Source of the DNA: an uncultured Faecalibacterium sp.
GTDB taxonomy: Bacteria > Bacillota > Clostridia > Oscillospirales > Ruminococcaceae
Reading direction: 5' to 3'
Assembly (NCBI GenBank): GCA_934503275.1
Contig: CAKSVD010000001.1
Coordinates: forward strand, 248,001-312,000
DNA length: 64,000 bases
Part shown: positions 63,359 through 64,000 of the stretch, in pieces
How positions within the stretch are numbered: the first letter of the stretch is position 1
Layout of the letters: every line of letters begins with the position of its first letter
Made by a program: the position numbers and the translations under genes
The notes under the pieces: generated by a model
Seen by the model: only the letters and a program-made list of their open reading frames with translations
Told to the model about the DNA's origin: nothing
The model's database searches: none

Positions 63359-64000
63359 TTACTCGCTGAACTTGACGCCCTGAAAAGCATCGTAGTCCGG
63401 CTCGTCCGGCTTCATATCAGCAGGAGGCGGGTCCAGCTTGAGCTGGCTTTCGTCCTTTGCCCAGAAATCCTCGCTGCTGTCAGCCGCCTTGTCATCATCG
63501 GCAGAGGCGGCAGGCTCGGTGGTTTCGGTGGGTTCAGCAGCCTTAGCGGCAGGCTGCTCGGCTGGGGTTGCTGCATCGGCTGCGGGGGCAGCCTCGGGCT
63601 GTGCAGCGGGCTGCTCTGCGGCAGAGTCCTGCGCAGGCGCTGCGTCCTGTGCGGGGGCGTCCTTTTCAGCGTCCTTGGTGTCCTTCTGGAACTCCGGCAG
63701 ACGGCTCAAAGACTCCACATGGCTGCGGTACAGGTTGAGCACATCCGACTTGAAGCGGGTGACCTCCAGACGGACGCGGTCGTACTCCCTCTCCTCAGCC
63801 AGACGCTTTTCGTTGGCCTCGTTCTCGATCTCGTCTGCGCGGTCGCTCGCCTTTTGCAGCAGTTCGTTGGCGTCACGGATGATATCGTCGCCCCGCAGAT
63901 TTGCGCGGTGGATGATCTCCTCGGCCTTCTGGTTTGCTTCGCGGATCACGTTTTCGCCCATGCGCTGCGCATTGATCAGTGCGCTCTTGAGCATATCGCC
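63359..64000 (-). CDS. DivIVA-domain protein, N-terminus beyond window
   Basis: The visible 213 codons are the C-terminal part of a DivIVA/SepF-neighbour-type protein. The visible start (GDMLKSALINAQRMGENVIREANQKAEEI) is the typical second coiled-coil of DivIVA, and coiled-coil heptads run to about residue 110 of the visible part. A low-complexity tail rich in Ala, Pro, Glu and Asp follows (roughly 110-195). The frame is open to the right edge without a start. DivIVA recruits division or sporulation proteins to curved membranes; ileS downstream is a usual neighbour. Confidence 0.85.
   Translation of the reverse strand, partial: GDMLKSALINAQRMGENVIREANQKAEEIIHRANLRGDDIIRDANELLQKASDRADEIENEANEKRLAEEREYDRVRLEVTRFKSDVLNLYRSHVESLSRLPEFQKDTKDAEKDAPAQDAAPAQDSAAEQPAAQPEAAPAADAATPAEQPAAKAAEPTETTEPAASADDDKAADSSEDFWAKDESQLKLDPPPADMKPDEPDYDAFQGVKFSE

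Overview
The window looks like part of a chromosome from a moderately high-GC Clostridia, most like the Faecalibacterium/Gemmiger/Subdoligranulum branch of Oscillospiraceae. That placement is an inference from gene content and order: trigger factor-clpP-clpX, hprK-murB-rapZ-whiA, the TIGR03960/TIGR03936 radical-SAM pair, lepB-ylqF-rnhB-yraN and a fused secDF. Almost the whole sequence is coding, most genes lie on the minus strand, and many neighbours overlap by four bases (ATGA or GTGA). I saw no rRNA, tRNA, CRISPR array, insertion sequence or prophage.

Layout. 1-2810: ybeY (cut by the left edge), phoH, an autoregulated PadR/DUF2812 pair with repeated CGATAT operators, and a 64-residue orphan. 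2881-14331: a selenium-dependent molybdenum hydroxylase locus. Reading leftwards it encodes the FAD, 2Fe-2S and molybdopterin subunits, YqeC, SelD, YedF, an EF2568-type desulfurase, a DUF3343 protein, a two-part XdhC and YqeB. A MocA-like cytidylyltransferase gene diverges from it and an NCS2 purine permease lies beside it. Together they suggest purine uptake, hydroxylation by a Mo enzyme, and Se activation and insertion. 14421-22100: a sugar-nucleotide reductase-like SDR, azlCD, a small low-GC HxlR/nitroreductase insert next to a probable LysR remnant, guaA, two small-molecule or DNA-binding domain proteins, and pfkA.

22252-33549: dnaE, whiA, rapZ, murB and hprK on the minus strand. Diverging from them is a phosphate module: Na/Pi cotransporter with a PhoU-like tail, response regulator and histidine kinase, behind a promoter carrying four TTTACA PHO-box-like repeats. 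33546-37888: a complete gerA-type germinant receptor operon (A, B, C) divergent from a DUF421-DUF4363 pair. 38056-46872: nrdR, secDF, an aminotransferase, clpX, clpP, tig and a metallophosphoesterase. 46909-54097: thrC, yraN, rnhB, ylqF, lepB, rplS and the radical-SAM pair. 54135-64000: an M50/M23 pair resembling SpoIVFB/SpoIVFA, a polyphosphate kinase with a long tail, a ComEA-like protein, a HAD phosphatase, a RluA-type pseudouridine synthase, lspA, ileS and the C-terminal part of divIVA.

The most notable points are the compact selenium/molybdenum locus with its unusual XdhC, the PHO-box promoter linked to its own two-component system, and two sporulation or germination loci in a lineage whose best-known members are described as non-sporing.
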